Assembly (NCBI RefSeq): GCF_002975175.1
Contig: NZ_PCNZ01000015.1
Coordinates: 50,084 to 114,083 of the forward strand
Direction of reading: 5' to 3'
Source of the DNA: Bacillus sp. MYb209
GTDB lineage: Bacteria; Bacillota; Bacilli; Bacillales; Bacillaceae_G
Length of the DNA stretch: 64,000 nt
A model generated the notes under the pieces. It saw only the letters and a list, made by a program, of their open reading frames with translations, had not been told where the DNA came from and did not search any database. Shown here one piece after another: positions 35,153-44,352 of the stretch. A program made the position numbers and the translations under genes. The first letter of the stretch is position 1. Each line of letters opens with the position of its first letter.

Positions 35153-36424
35153 TTAAAATATTTTGGACCATAAGTTTGAGAAGAAATCGCCAATTGAACG
35201 CATTGTTAATACGAACCAATTTGCTTTTTCTACTTCTTCAGTCGTTTTTGCAGTAACTTTTATACTTTTATTTCCGTCTAAGAAACCATATTTATCAGTT
35301 GATTCTAAGACGATTGAACCTGCCTTTGTATCTTTCTTAATAGGAGCAACTAAATGCCCATCTTCAGCAAGTGATTTATCTGCTTCAGTAGAAATTTTGT
35401 AAGGTGAGTTGCTACCTTTTGCAGTAACTACTGTCACTTCTTTTTCTGGTGCAACTGTTACGTAGTCTTCTTTTCCTTTTACTACAGAAATTTTGTTATT
35501 TTTATCTACTTTTAATTTCTGTTTTTCGAAGTTATTAAATCCATATTCAATTAATGCGCGAGATTCTGTGAAACGTTCGTCCATTGATTTCGTTTTAATA
35601 ATAACAGAAATAAGACGTAAGTCACCGCGTTTTGCTGTAATAGTGAATCCATAACCAGCGGTATCAGAACTTCCTGTTTTTAAACCATCTGCTCCTTCAT
35701 AAGAGAAAGCGGCACCTGGTAACATCCAGTTCCAATTTTCCATACGAATTGGTTTTGGATGATTATCTGGGAAGTTTCTAAATCTTTGTTTTGTATCCTC
35801 TAGCATTTCTGGATACTTTGTAATAATTGTTTTTGAAAGAATACCCATATCGCGAGCTGACATGGAGTTTTCTCCATTCGGATCAGTTCCTTCAGGATGT
35901 TTTCCTTTTAAATCAGCGTTGTTTAACCCAGTAGCGTTTACAAATTTATATTTCTTTAACCCTAGTTTTTTTACATGTTCATTTGCAAGATTTAAGAAGT
36001 TCTTTTCATTTCCTGCAAGTAATTCTGCTAAAGCAATACTAGATCCATTCGCAGAGAAGATAACGATAGAATGATATAATTCTCTTACAGTATATTGGCG
36101 TCCCTTTTCGAACGGTACGTTAGAGAATTCATTATTACGTGAAACTTCATAAGCGTAATCAGAAATGTTTACTTTCGTATCCCAAGTGATTTTTCCTTCT
36201 TTAATTGCTTCTAATACGGCATAAACAACAATTAATTTTGACATACTAGCGATAGCTAGTAATTCATCTGGATTTTGTTCATGCAGTATTTTTCCTGTAT
36301 CTGCATCAAATAGAAGTGCAGCAGCTGCCTCTATATGTATTTTTTCTTCCGCATGGGATGTTGTTACTCCTAAGGAAGAAAATGACAATAGAAACGCTAG
36401 TAAAATAGACAAGATTTTCTTCAT
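35153..36424 (-). CDS. D-alanyl-D-alanine carboxypeptidase (PBP5/DacA-DacF type)
   Basis: The ~423-aa precursor has a signal peptide (KKILSILLAFLLSFSSLGVTTSHA, cleavage before EEKIHI). Active-site motifs are SMSK (SxxK), SANG (SxN) and LKTGSS (KTG). A beta-rich PBP5_C domain (~275-380) follows, then a C-terminal amphipathic helix that anchors it to the membrane (WFVLTMRSIGDFFSNLWSKIF). It trims the terminal D-Ala from peptidoglycan stem peptides. The start chosen is ATG 36424, with GAAGGTGA 9 bases upstream; ATG 36430 is also possible. Whether it is the vegetative or a sporulation paralogue cannot be told. Confidence 0.88.
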   Translation of the reverse strand: MKKILSILLAFLLSFSSLGVTTSHAEEKIHIEAAAALLFDADTGKILHEQNPDELLAIASMSKLIVVYAVLEAIKEGKITWDTKVNISDYAYEVSRNNEFSNVPFEKGRQYTVRELYHSIVIFSANGSSIALAELLAGNEKNFLNLANEHVKKLGLKKYKFVNATGLNNADLKGKHPEGTDPNGENSMSARDMGILSKTIITKYPEMLEDTKQRFRNFPDNHPKPIRMENWNWMLPGAAFSYEGADGLKTGSSDTAGYGFTITAKRGDLRLISVIIKTKSMDERFTESRALIEYGFNNFEKQKLKVDKNNKISVVKGKEDYVTVAPEKEVTVVTAKGSNSPYKISTEADKSLAEDGHLVAPIKKDTKAGSIVLESTDKYGFLDGNKSIKVTAKTTEEVEKANWFVLTMRSIGDFFSNLWSKIF

Positions 36425-36591
36425 ATACATTATCACCTTCGCATCGTTATTAGCATATAGCCCGTACCATTTTAGCATAAATTTGGATGTGAAAAGGTTA
36501 CAATCTTACAAGAAATTTGAAAAGAATTTGTCGATTTTTGTTCAAATTTGCAGAGAAAAGAAGGTTTTTGCAGGTAAATGTAGAGGATAAT

Positions 36592-36622
36592 AAAAAAAGG
36601 AACGAATTTCGTTCCTTTTTTT
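36592..36622 (-). terminator. Terminator of hemQ
   Basis: AAAAAAAGGAACGAA and TTCGTTCCTTTTTTT form a long stem with A and T runs on both sides, directly past the hemQ stop. Confidence 0.85.
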
Positions 36623-36623
36623 A

Positions 36624-37367
36624 TTATATGCGTAAAAATGTTGTTACTTTTTCGCTTGATAAAATGTTTCCGACAAAGAATGTTCCAAATTCACCGTAGC
36701 GAGCACTTACTTCATCGAAGCGCATTTCATATATAAGTTTCTTAAATTGAAGGACATCGTCAGCAAATAATGTTACGCCCCACTCAAAATCGTCAAATCC
36801 AACTGATCCTGAAATAACTTGGCGCACTTTACCTGCGTATTGGCGACCGATTTTGCTATGACTGTACATAAGTTTCTTACGTTCATCCATAGGAAGCATA
36901 TACCAGTTATCATTACCTTGGCGACGCTTATCCATTGGATAGAAGCAAATGTGATTTGCTTTCGGTAACTCAGGATATAAGCGAGCTAAGACTTGTGGGT
37001 TTTGGTATGGGTCTTCATCAGCTGGAAGATAGTTGCTTAGTTCAACAACAGATACGTAAGAATATGCAGGAACTAAATATTCAGCTAATGTTGTTTTATT
37101 TAATTCTGTTTCGATTTCATTTAACTCTTCCATTGTTGGACGTAAAATCATAAGCATAATATCTGCTTTTTGACCAACAACTGTATACATTGCATGACTG
37201 CCTTTTTTTGCAGTAGCTACTTCGTTCCATTTTTCAACGACATTTAAAAATTCAGACACTGCTTGTCCGCGTTCGTCACTAGATAATGTTTTCCATGCTG
37301 CCCAATCAATAGAACGTAAATCATGTAAACAATACCAGCCATCTAACGTTGTTGTTGCTTCACTCAT
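36624..37367 (-). CDS. hemQ: Coproheme decarboxylase HemQ (chlorite-dismutase family)
   Basis: The 247-aa protein was formerly YwfI. It carries [22 protein letters not shown] at the N-terminus, [24 protein letters not shown], and the [31 protein letters not shown] block. YSHSKIGR contains the loop near the active-site Tyr region. It performs the last step of the Gram-positive haem pathway, decarboxylating coproheme III to haem b. The ATG 37367 follows GAGGTGA. The gene order hemQ-pta divergently transcribed is the Bacillus norm. Confidence 0.92.
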   Translation of the reverse strand: MSEATTTLDGWYCLHDLRSIDWAAWKTLSSDERGQAVSEFLNVVEKWNEVATAKKGSHAMYTVVGQKADIMLMILRPTMEELNEIETELNKTTLAEYLVPAYSYVSVVELSNYLPADEDPYQNPQVLARLYPELPKANHICFYPMDKRRQGNDNWYMLPMDERKKLMYSHSKIGRQYAGKVRQVISGSVGFDDFEWGVTLFADDVLQFKKLIYEMRFDEVSARYGEFGTFFVGNILSSEKVTTFLRI

Positions 37368-37528
37368 TCTATTCACCTCAGTTAATGATATTTTACACGT
37401 TAACTATAGCATATATAGGATTAAAAACATCTACATAAAGTTTCGGTGCATAAAACTGTCACATTTATATTTACTGGAAAACGGGAGAAAATAAGGCTTA
37501 AGTAGGCTTTATTTTCCGGCTGAATTTT

Positions 37529-37550
37529 ATGAAAATATAATCATTTTCAT
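37529..37550. promoter_or_regulatory. Inverted repeat in the hemQ-pta divergent region
   Basis: ATGAAAAT at 37529-37536 and ATTTTCAT at 37543-37550 form a perfect 8-bp dyad with a 6-base spacer, between the two divergent starts. It is AT-rich and lacks the CG core of a CcpA cre site. Function unknown. Confidence 0.35.
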
Positions 37551-37644
37551 TTTATCTATTTTTTGGGAGCTATAAGTTTAAAATATAGCTGAAAAGAAGT
37601 ATTCTTAAAGGTAGAGTTTTTAACATTTGTAGGAGGGTTTATTC

Positions 37645-38616
37645 GTGAGCAATTTATTTACAGCAGTAAAAGAAAAAGTTCAAGGAAAAGGCATTTCTAT
37701 CGTACTTCCTGAAGGAACTGATGAAAGAATTTTAGGCGCTGCAGAGCGTTTAGCAAAAGAAGAGCTAGTAAAACCAATTTTAGTTGGTAATAAAGAAGAA
37801 ATTAGCGCAAAAGCTGCTAGCATGAACTTAACATTAGCAGGCGTTGATATTTACGATCCAGCTACATACGAAGAGATGGATGCAATGGTAGCATCTTTCG
37901 TTGAACGCCGTAAAGGTAAAGCAACGGAAGAAGATGCTCGTAAAATTCTTAAAGACGAAAACTACTTCGGTACAATGCTTGTATACATGGGCAAAGCACA
38001 AGGTTTAGTAAGTGGTGCAGCTCACTCTACAGCTGATACAGTTCGTCCAGCACTTCAAATTATTAAAACAAAACCAGGCGTTACAAAAACTTCAGGCGTA
38101 TTCATCATGGTACGTGAAGAAGAGAAGTATGTATTCGCGGATTGCGCAATTAACATTGCACCAAACAGCCAAGATTTAGCTGAAATTGGTATCGAAAGTG
38201 CGAAAACTGCTGAACTATTCGGTATTGACCCACGCGTTGCTATGTTAAGCTTCTCTACAAAAGGTTCTGCGAAATCTCCAGAAACAGAAAAAGTTGTAGA
38301 AGCAACTCGCATTGCAAAAGAAATGGCTCCTGAATTAACTTTAGATGGAGAATTCCAATTCGATGCTGCGTTCGTACCATCTGTAGCTGAGAAGAAAGCT
38401 CCAGGTTCTACAATTAAAGGTGATGCTAACGTATTCGTATTCCCAAGCTTAGAAGCTGGTAATATCGGCTACAAAATCGCTCAACGCTTAGGTAACTTCG
38501 AAGCAGTAGGACCAATCTTACAAGGTTTAAATATGCCTGTAAACGACCTATCTCGTGGATGTAACGAAGAAGAAGTGTACAAGTTAGCTTTAATTACAGC
38601 AGCTCAAGCACTTTAA
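37645..38616 (+). CDS. pta: Phosphate acetyltransferase
   Basis: The 323-aa enzyme has the family blocks ISIVLPEGTDERILGAAERLAKE, MLVYMGKAQGLVSGAAHSTADTVRPALQIIKT, VAMLSFSTKGSAKSPE and ANVFVFPSLEAGNIGYKIAQRL. It interconverts acetyl-CoA and acetyl phosphate for overflow metabolism with AckA. The start is GTG, 8 bases after GTAGGAGGG. Codon use is visibly more biased (many CGT, GAA, TTA/CTA patterns) than its neighbours, as expected for a highly expressed gene. It is monocistronic. Confidence 0.95.
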   Translation: MSNLFTAVKEKVQGKGISIVLPEGTDERILGAAERLAKEELVKPILVGNKEEISAKAASMNLTLAGVDIYDPATYEEMDAMVASFVERRKGKATEEDARKILKDENYFGTMLVYMGKAQGLVSGAAHSTADTVRPALQIIKTKPGVTKTSGVFIMVREEEKYVFADCAINIAPNSQDLAEIGIESAKTAELFGIDPRVAMLSFSTKGSAKSPETEKVVEATRIAKEMAPELTLDGEFQFDAAFVPSVAEKKAPGSTIKGDANVFVFPSLEAGNIGYKIAQRLGNFEAVGPILQGLNMPVNDLSRGCNEEEVYKLALITAAQAL

Positions 38617-38636
38617 TTCTATAACGAATTGATATG

Positions 38637-38680
38637 AAAAAAGACCACCCTATTTCTTCTGAAATGAGGGTGGTCTTTTT
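38637..38680 (+). terminator. Bidirectional terminator between pta and lipL
   Basis: AAAAAGACCACCCT and AGGGTGGTCTTTTT form a 14-bp stem with a 16-base loop that can itself pair (ATTTC/GAAAT). Confidence 0.85.
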
Positions 38681-38685
38681 GATTT

Positions 38686-39531
38686 CTATTTTTCTAAACC
38701 AAGTGCTTTATTATTACGATCAATAATACGTTGTAAATTCATCTCGTATAAAGGAACTTCATCTACTGTTAGCTGAGATGGTGTTAACTTTGGAGCGAAT
38801 TGTTGCAACGTTTTTAAAAGGCGCATCATTAAATCTTGCACTGTAATTGTTTCGCCAAGTAATTCAGATAGTGAAGCCATCGTACTCGGCACAATTTCAG
38901 GGTACGTAAATCGTGTTTCTTCGCCTTGAATTGCTACGTTGTAAAAATCACGAACGAGTGCGGCACGCTCAGATCCGCTTCCTGTCGCACATAAGTAAAT
39001 TTGTACAGCAACGCCTCCGCGAATACGACGCTGAGAAATACCAGCAAATTTTTGATCGCGAATGCTCAAATCATAGCTACCAGGACAATAAGAACCAACA
39101 ATTTCTTTTGCCTCGATAGTAACATCGTAATCTTTTAACATTTCCTTAATTAAATGCCACATCGTATCGTATCCAAGATCGATGTCGATACCTTTTTCTG
39201 TTTCTTGGAATAAAAGTGATATGTTTAAAACACCTTCATCAAGTACGACAGCAAGTCCACCGGAATTACGAACGATAACATTGAAGTCGTTTTCTTTTAA
39301 AAAGGAAATACCTTCTTCTAAATGTGGTAGGCGCGAATCTTGAATGCCAAGAACAATTGTATTGTGATGAACCCAAGAGCGCATTGTTGCAGCGGATAGA
39401 CCATTTCCAATACTTGTGCATAACGTGTCATCCATTGCAAATGACTGAAGTGCATGGAATGTTGGTCCTAAACTAGACTGATCCGCAATACGCCACTCTG
39501 GCTGAGATAAAATCGAACGAGAATTGCTCAT
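38686..39531 (-). CDS. lipL: Octanoyl-[GcvH]:protein N-octanoyltransferase LipL
   Basis: The 281-aa BPL/LplA-LipB-fold protein, formerly YwfL, has [21 protein letters not shown] for lipoyl binding. The catalytic Cys is in [35 protein letters not shown], the site where the octanoyl thioester forms. It moves octanoate from GcvH to E2 subunits of 2-oxoacid dehydrogenases in the Bacillus lipoate pathway. It is a single gene facing pta. Confidence 0.92.
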   Translation of the reverse strand: MSNSRSILSQPEWRIADQSSLGPTFHALQSFAMDDTLCTSIGNGLSAATMRSWVHHNTIVLGIQDSRLPHLEEGISFLKENDFNVIVRNSGGLAVVLDEGVLNISLLFQETEKGIDIDLGYDTMWHLIKEMLKDYDVTIEAKEIVGSYCPGSYDLSIRDQKFAGISQRRIRGGVAVQIYLCATGSGSERAALVRDFYNVAIQGEETRFTYPEIVPSTMASLSELLGETITVQDLMMRLLKTLQQFAPKLTPSQLTVDEVPLYEMNLQRIIDRNNKALGLEK

Positions 39532-39603
39532 ATAACTAACCCCTTATTTATAAAATGACAACCTCTATTATAGCAAAAAATGAAGAAAAGGGTTTTCTCG
39601 GAT

Positions 39604-39762
39604 ATAAAGTGAAACTTTAATCAGTGGGGGTTTTGTTCATCCCCCACTGATTATTAGCCTTCACCAATCGGGCGTTTACGGGCAGCCCGACTCCCACCTA
39701 ACTTCTTTGCTCCAGCTGAATTTTGAGGTGGGAGTTTTACTGCCCGCAAATAGCGGGATAAA
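39604..39762 (+). repeat. bcr1-like repeat, copy E (full length)
   Basis: It is nearly identical to copy A, with ATAAA at 39604-39608 and 39758-39762. CAGTGGGGG/CCCCCACTG hairpin, CGGGCAG/CTGCCCG outer stem with CTCCCACCT/AGGTGGGAG inside, and CCCGCaaataGCGGG end are present. It lies between lipL and rsfA, both transcribed leftward. Confidence 0.82.
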
Positions 39763-39780
39763 GGGGAATTTTGAAGTGAA

Positions 39781-39819
39781 AGAATAAAAAGGATGCATTG
39801 CATGCATCCTTTTTATTCT
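39781..39819 (-). terminator. Terminator overlapping the rsfA stop
   Basis: AGAATAAAAAGGATGCA pairs with TGCATCCTTTTTATTCT, giving a perfect 17-bp stem. Confidence 0.8.
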
Positions 39820-40505
39820 GCAATTTTTTCTAAGTTACCATTTCGATCCATTCTGAAAGATGTTTGTGGGCGTTCCTCATCATCCATTACTGCTAATTTA
39901 CGAGCGCGGTTCATAATATTCATAAGTGTTTCGTAATCCTCTTGTACAGTATGAGATTGTTGTTCTAATTTTTCTAGTTTATTTTCTAGTTCTTCACTTC
40001 GCAGTATTTGCGCTTTAATTTCTTGTTTCAATCTCGTATTCTCGTTTTCAAGAGCTGTTACTTTTATATTTGAAGATCCAACTGTTTGTAGAAAGTAAAT
40101 AACATCTTGCATTGTTATTGAGTTTTTTGAAGCAGGAACAGTCGGCTCTTGATATGGAATAGCTTCTGTATATTGAACAGCTGTTTCATACGGTACGTGT
40201 TCTTCATAATCAGTTATCGCCCCTGAAGCTGGTGGTGTATAAAGTAAACGTTTTTTTGCCTGTTCACCGCCCGCAGCACGCATTTTATCTTTACGGTGTT
40301 TTTTTGCTAGTTGAAGAGCTTGTTCATAGCTATAGCGAACAACAGCATTCCAGCGGAAACCACAAGCAGCAGATGTGCGATTTAACTGATCTCCTACTTC
40401 TTCAAAAGCATTTAATTGAGTACTTCCTTCTCGAACATGGCGAAGCACTGTTTCAGCAAGTAATAAATCGTCCTCGTCTGTCCAAGCGTCTTGTCTTACT
40501 TTCAT
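39813..40505 (-). CDS. rsfA: RsfA-family prespore transcription factor
   Basis: The 230-aa protein has an N-terminal Myb/SANT-like DNA-binding domain ([50 protein letters not shown], residues ~8-60). A variable linker follows, then a C-terminal coiled coil (residues ~150-205; [31 protein letters not shown]) and [12 protein letters not shown]. In B. subtilis RsfA (YwfN) tunes sigma-F/sigma-G gene expression in the forespore. A GGGAG ribosome site precedes the ATG. Confidence 0.88.
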   Translation of the reverse strand: MKVRQDAWTDEDDLLLAETVLRHVREGSTQLNAFEEVGDQLNRTSAACGFRWNAVVRYSYEQALQLAKKHRKDKMRAAGGEQAKKRLLYTPPASGAITDYEEHVPYETAVQYTEAIPYQEPTVPASKNSITMQDVIYFLQTVGSSNIKVTALENENTRLKQEIKAQILRSEELENKLEKLEQQSHTVQEDYETLMNIMNRARKLAVMDDEERPQTSFRMDRNGNLEKIAE

Positions 40506-40794
40506 AGATTCAACTCCCTTTCTTTTTATGAACTTCCTATTTTTATAATGGGCAAAAAAATGAGCTTTTATACAAAGCTTTTAAAAATATGGTAGATTTC
40601 AATGAAGAGAAGAAATGTGGCTATGAATGATGAAAGCTTTTGAAGGAGAAAATATAAAAAATAGGTAGCCTTATATAGGAATAGAGCTACGCCCGGAGAC
40701 TTGCAACAAGCTTCAAAGAGCGGTAAAATACCATTTAGTGTTTATTTTTAAATGTACTTGTGAAAAGTTTAAAATAGAGGAAGTGTTATATATA

Positions 40795-41019
40795 ATGGGA
40801 AACGAATTTCGTGTGTGCGATGATTGTCAGGCGACGAACGTTAAAACGCTGATTCCGAAGTTAAAAAAAGTAGATTCATGTGCAACGATTGAAGTTGGAT
40901 GTCAGTCTTACTGCGGTCCTGGTCGTAAAAAATCATTCGCATTTGTAAATAATCGTCCAGTTGCAGCTCCAACAGAAGATGAATTAATTACAAAAATTGA
41001 AGTAAAGTTAAATAAGTAA
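40795..41019 (+). CDS. DUF1450 (YuzB-like) small Cys-rich protein
   Basis: The 74-aa protein starts [19 protein letters not shown] and has four Cys in CDDC and [31 protein letters not shown]. The spacing of the cysteines suggests a metal or thioredoxin-like role; the function of the family is unknown. The ATG 40795 follows GAGGAAGTG. An upstream in-frame ATG at 40738 is less likely. It lies just ahead of the Fur-regulated transporter but ends in its own terminator. Confidence 0.85.
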   Translation: MGNEFRVCDDCQATNVKTLIPKLKKVDSCATIEVGCQSYCGPGRKKSFAFVNNRPVAAPTEDELITKIEVKLNK

Positions 41020-41056
41020 GAAAAAGAAGAGTGAACAGATTACTCTTCTTTTTTTA
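41020..41056 (+). terminator. Terminator after the DUF1450 gene
   Basis: AAAGAAGAGT and ACTCTTCTTT form a 10-bp stem with a 9-base loop followed by T-rich sequence. Confidence 0.85.
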
Positions 41057-41103
41057 TGCCCATGAGATAGTGCTTTGTATGAGTTCGTATTTCAAAATAA
41101 TGG

Positions 41104-41133
41104 TTGACAGCCTTTTGGGGCGCTAGGTAGAAT
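41104..41133 (+). promoter_or_regulatory. Promoter of the iron-siderophore transporter operon
   Basis: The -35 is TTGACA (41104-41109) and the -10 is TAGAAT (41128-41133), with an 18-bp spacer. A Fur box starts 15 bp downstream. Confidence 0.75.
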
Positions 41134-41147
41134 AGAAAGTATGATTC

Positions 41148-41162
41148 TGATAATCATTATCA
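41148..41162 (+). promoter_or_regulatory. Fur box
   Basis: TGATAATcATTATCA is a perfect 7-1-7 inverted repeat identical to the Bacillus Fur minimal operator. Its position just after the promoter means iron-loaded Fur would block transcription of the downstream ABC transporter. Confidence 0.92.
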
Positions 41163-41253
41163 TAAAAAGTTCAATTCACCTAATTTTTTTATTACTATTT
41201 GAGAATAAATTTCATTTTATTAAATATATGTTGTTGGTTAGGATGGTTGAGGG

Positions 41254-42309
41254 ATGGAAGCGAGCGCAAGGAGTATAGAGCAGCAAGATGTGAATGTTAA
41301 AGAGATTAAGAGCAGACCACTCGTTGCTTCTATTATTTTAATAGCGGGCACAATTTTGTTAGCTTTAAGCATGGCAGTTTCTATTTCGTTTGGTGCAGCA
41401 GATATTAGTTTAAAGACCGTTTGGCAAGCTGTATTTCAGTTTGATGGGTCTATAACGCATCATAACGTAATTAAAGAACTTCGCATGCCTAGAGCAATAG
41501 GGGGCGTAGTTGCAGGTGCCTTTTTAGCGGTATCAGGAGCAATTATGCAAGGTATGACACGAAATCCACTTGCATCCCCATCGTTAATGGGGATTACAGA
41601 TGGTGCTGTATTCGGGATTGCAATTATGTATGCATTCTTCCCTAATTCACCTTATTTAATGTTTGTTATCGCATCTTTTATTGGAGCTGCGTTTGGAGCG
41701 AGCATTGTATACGGTATTGGGTCTTCTTCACCAGGTGGGTTAACGCCTGTGAAATTAGCTTTAGCTGGTGCGGCAATTAGTGCTTTATTAGGGGCAATTT
41801 CATCTGGAATTGCATTGTATTTCAACCTTGCCCAAGAGGTAAGTATGTGGAATGCAGGCGGTGTTGCCGGAGTGAAATGGCAAAGTATTAATATGTTAGT
41901 ACCGATTGGTCTTGTTTGTCTCGTTATAGCAATTATGATGTCGAGATATATTACAATTTTAAGCTTTGGTGAAGAAATTGCGATTGGACTTGGTCAAAAT
42001 ACGACATTAATTAAATTTATCGGAACAGTACTTGTTCTTGTATTAACAGGTTCTGCGGTTTCTATGGCAGGATCAGTTGGATTTGTTGGACTTGTAATTC
42101 CGCATATGACTCGTTTCCTTGTAGGCTCAGACTATAGATGGGTTATTCCATGTTCTGCAGTCTTAGGTGGATTGTTAATTGAATGTGCAGATATGTTATC
42201 TCGCGTTATTAATCCACCATTTGAAACGCCAATTGGAGCAATTACAGCGCTAATTGGAGTTCCATTCTTCCTCTACTTAGCACGTAATGAAGGGAGAGGA
42301 AAAATGTGA
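41254..42309 (+). CDS. FecCD-family siderophore ABC permease, first subunit
   Basis: The 351-aa BtuC/FecCD-type permease has about 9-10 helices and the family motifs RMPRAIGGVVAGAFLAVSGAIMQGMTRNPLASPSLMGITDGAVFG and the coupling/porelining VGFVGLVIPHMTRFLVGSDYRW. It pairs with the next gene to form the membrane channel for Fe-siderophore. The ATG has only a weak ribosome site (GGTTGAGGG). Its stop overlaps the next start (ATGTGA). It is under the Fur box at 41148. Confidence 0.9.
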   Translation: MEASARSIEQQDVNVKEIKSRPLVASIILIAGTILLALSMAVSISFGAADISLKTVWQAVFQFDGSITHHNVIKELRMPRAIGGVVAGAFLAVSGAIMQGMTRNPLASPSLMGITDGAVFGIAIMYAFFPNSPYLMFVIASFIGAAFGASIVYGIGSSSPGGLTPVKLALAGAAISALLGAISSGIALYFNLAQEVSMWNAGGVAGVKWQSINMLVPIGLVCLVIAIMMSRYITILSFGEEIAIGLGQNTTLIKFIGTVLVLVLTGSAVSMAGSVGFVGLVIPHMTRFLVGSDYRWVIPCSAVLGGLLIECADMLSRVINPPFETPIGAITALIGVPFFLYLARNEGRGKM

Positions 42310-43322
42310 GGACGAGCGTCTTAACAAAAAAGAACGTTTCTATTTTAACGATTTTAGTAGGATTAATTGTTGCTGTATTTTTAGTAAGCTTAAATACAGG
42401 AACATTTAAAATACCTCCAATAGATGTATTAAAGTCATTGGTTGGATTAGGTGCAGAAGATCAATCTGTTATTTTATTTGAATTTCGTATGCCACGTATG
42501 GTTATTGCTATATTAGTTGGTTCTGCATTAGCTATGTCAGGTGCAATTTTGCAAGGGTTATCACGAAACCCACTTGCTGATCCAGGTATTATAGGTATTA
42601 ACGCGGGAGCGGGATTAACAGTTGTTGTATTCGTTTACTTTTTCTTTGGAAAAGTTGGAACTGGTACATTTTTATCTGTATTTATCCTGCCATTCTTCGC
42701 GCTAGTTGGTGCGATATTAGCAGCGGTTATTATTTATTTACTAGCATGGAAAGACGGCGTTTCATCCACTCGATTAATTCTTGTTGGTATCGCTGTTGCA
42801 GCCGGATTTGGTGCTGTTAGTTTAATTTTTTCTATGAAGATGACATCTAACGACTTCCGTTTTGCAACGATTTGGTTGGCAGGAAGTTTATGGGGAACAG
42901 ATTGGAAGTTCGTACTAAGTGTACTCCCATGGATGGTTATTTTCTTACCACTTGCCATTAGTAAAGCGCACATATTAAATGTAATGAATTTAGGCGACTC
43001 TACAGCAGTTGGCCTTGGTGTAAACGTAGAAAAGGAAAGACGTAAATTATTATTTATTGCAGTTTGTTTAGCTGGTGCATCTGTTGCCGTTGCGGGCGGC
43101 ATTGGTTTTATCGGTTTAATGGCTCCGCATTTAGCGAGAAGCCTCGTTGGTGGAAAGCATCAAATTATGTTACCAACGGCTGCATTAATAGGAACGTTCT
43201 TGCTTTTATTTGCAGATGTAATTTCAAGAAGTGTGTTACCAACTTCAGAAATACCGGTCGGTCTTGTTATTTCTGTAATTGGCGCACCATATTTCATATA
43301 TTTACTTATGAGGACAAAATAA
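42306..43322 (+). CDS. FecCD-family siderophore ABC permease, second subunit
   Basis: The 338-aa permease is homologous to the preceding one, with RMPRMVIAILVGSALAMSGAILQGLSRNPLADPGIIGINAGAG and IGFIGLMAPHLARSLVGGKHQ. The GTG start lies within the stop of the first permease gene, implying translational coupling; ribosome site GGGAGAGG. The ATPase follows after 15 bp. Together they import a ferric siderophore from the lipoprotein at 44353. Confidence 0.9.
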   Translation: MRTSVLTKKNVSILTILVGLIVAVFLVSLNTGTFKIPPIDVLKSLVGLGAEDQSVILFEFRMPRMVIAILVGSALAMSGAILQGLSRNPLADPGIIGINAGAGLTVVVFVYFFFGKVGTGTFLSVFILPFFALVGAILAAVIIYLLAWKDGVSSTRLILVGIAVAAGFGAVSLIFSMKMTSNDFRFATIWLAGSLWGTDWKFVLSVLPWMVIFLPLAISKAHILNVMNLGDSTAVGLGVNVEKERRKLLFIAVCLAGASVAVAGGIGFIGLMAPHLARSLVGGKHQIMLPTAALIGTFLLLFADVISRSVLPTSEIPVGLVISVIGAPYFIYLLMRTK

Positions 43323-43337
43323 AGGGAGGCTTTTTGT

Positions 43338-44150
43338 ATGGCAACTTTAGCAGTTGATGCGGTATCTGTTGGTTATAATGAAGGGTTAATTATAGATGGA
43401 TTAACAGTTGAAATTCCGGAAGGGCAAATTACAACGATTATTGGACCAAATGGTTGTGGGAAATCCACATTATTAAAAACGGCTTCTCGTATTTTGAAAG
43501 CAAAACGAGGTACTGTTTATCTTGATGGAAAAGCAATTGAGAAACAGCCAACGAAAGAAATCGCAAAGAAAATGGCGATTTTACCACAAACTGCAGAAGT
43601 GCCAACAGGCCTTACTGTGTTTGAACTTGTTTCATATGGACGTTTTCCTCATCAAAAAGGATTTGGAACATTGAAAGAAGAGGATTATCGCTACATTCAT
43701 TGGGCACTTGAAGTGACGGGGATGACAGAATTCGCAAATCGTCCAGCAGAAGCTTTATCAGGTGGTCAGCGTCAACGTGTATGGATTGCGATGGCTCTTG
43801 CACAAGGAACAGACTTACTCGTGTTAGATGAACCAACAACATACTTAGATATGGCTCATCAACTTGAAGTATTAAACTTACTGAAGAAGTTAAACAAAGA
43901 AGAAGGCAGAACGATTGTTATGGTTATTCACGACTTAAATCATGCTTCTCGTTTCTCAGATCATATGATTGCATTAAAAGCTGGGAAGTTAATGAAACAA
44001 GGAACGCCAGATGAAGTTATGACAAGTGAAACGCTTCGAAATGTATTTGAGATCGAAGCTCAAATCGTTCCATGTCCAGTAAACTGTAAACCAATTTGTT
44101 TAACATACGATTTAGCGATGATTAATAATCAATTGCGTAAAAAAGCATAA
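43338..44150 (+). CDS. Iron-siderophore ABC transporter ATP-binding protein
   Basis: The 270-aa FecE-type ATPase has Walker A GPNGCGKSTLL, Q-loop LPQTAEVP, signature LSGGQRQRVWIAMAL, Walker B LLVLDEPTTYLD and His in VIHDLNHASRFSDH. The C-terminal Cys-rich end CPVNCKPICL is unusual; several FecE-like proteins of Bacilli share a C-P-x-x-C type tail. AGGGAGGC precedes the ATG. It energises the two permeases upstream. Confidence 0.92.
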   Translation: MATLAVDAVSVGYNEGLIIDGLTVEIPEGQITTIIGPNGCGKSTLLKTASRILKAKRGTVYLDGKAIEKQPTKEIAKKMAILPQTAEVPTGLTVFELVSYGRFPHQKGFGTLKEEDYRYIHWALEVTGMTEFANRPAEALSGGQRQRVWIAMALAQGTDLLVLDEPTTYLDMAHQLEVLNLLKKLNKEEGRTIVMVIHDLNHASRFSDHMIALKAGKLMKQGTPDEVMTSETLRNVFEIEAQIVPCPVNCKPICLTYDLAMINNQLRKKA

Positions 44151-44161
44151 TTAATAGAATT

Positions 44162-44251
44162 TCCCCCTCTTAAAGAGGTAAGAGGGGGAGTTCTAATGGA
44201 CGTTGAGCTTCTTACCTATGGATGGGAAGTTGAACGCCCGTTAGAACGGGC
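44162..44251 (+). repeat. Structured intergenic element between siderophore ATPase and binding-protein genes
   Basis: It contains a perfect TCCCCCTCTT/AAGAGGGGGA hairpin (44162-44189), a CTTC/GAAG inner hairpin, a GTTCTAA/TTAGAAC pairing (44190-44247) and a GCCCG/CGGGC hairpin (44236-44251), and ends before CTATAAA. Architecture resembles the bcr repeats but the sequence differs from copies A-E. It may be another repeat family or an RNA processing/attenuation hairpin that sets the level of the downstream gene. Confidence 0.5.
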
Positions 44252-44352
44252 TATAAACAACAATTAATAAAAATATATTAATTAAATGTTGTTTTCGTTT
44301 CTTATAGTTAAATGCAAATTATAAGAGAAATACAGCTAGAAGGAGTGGGGAT

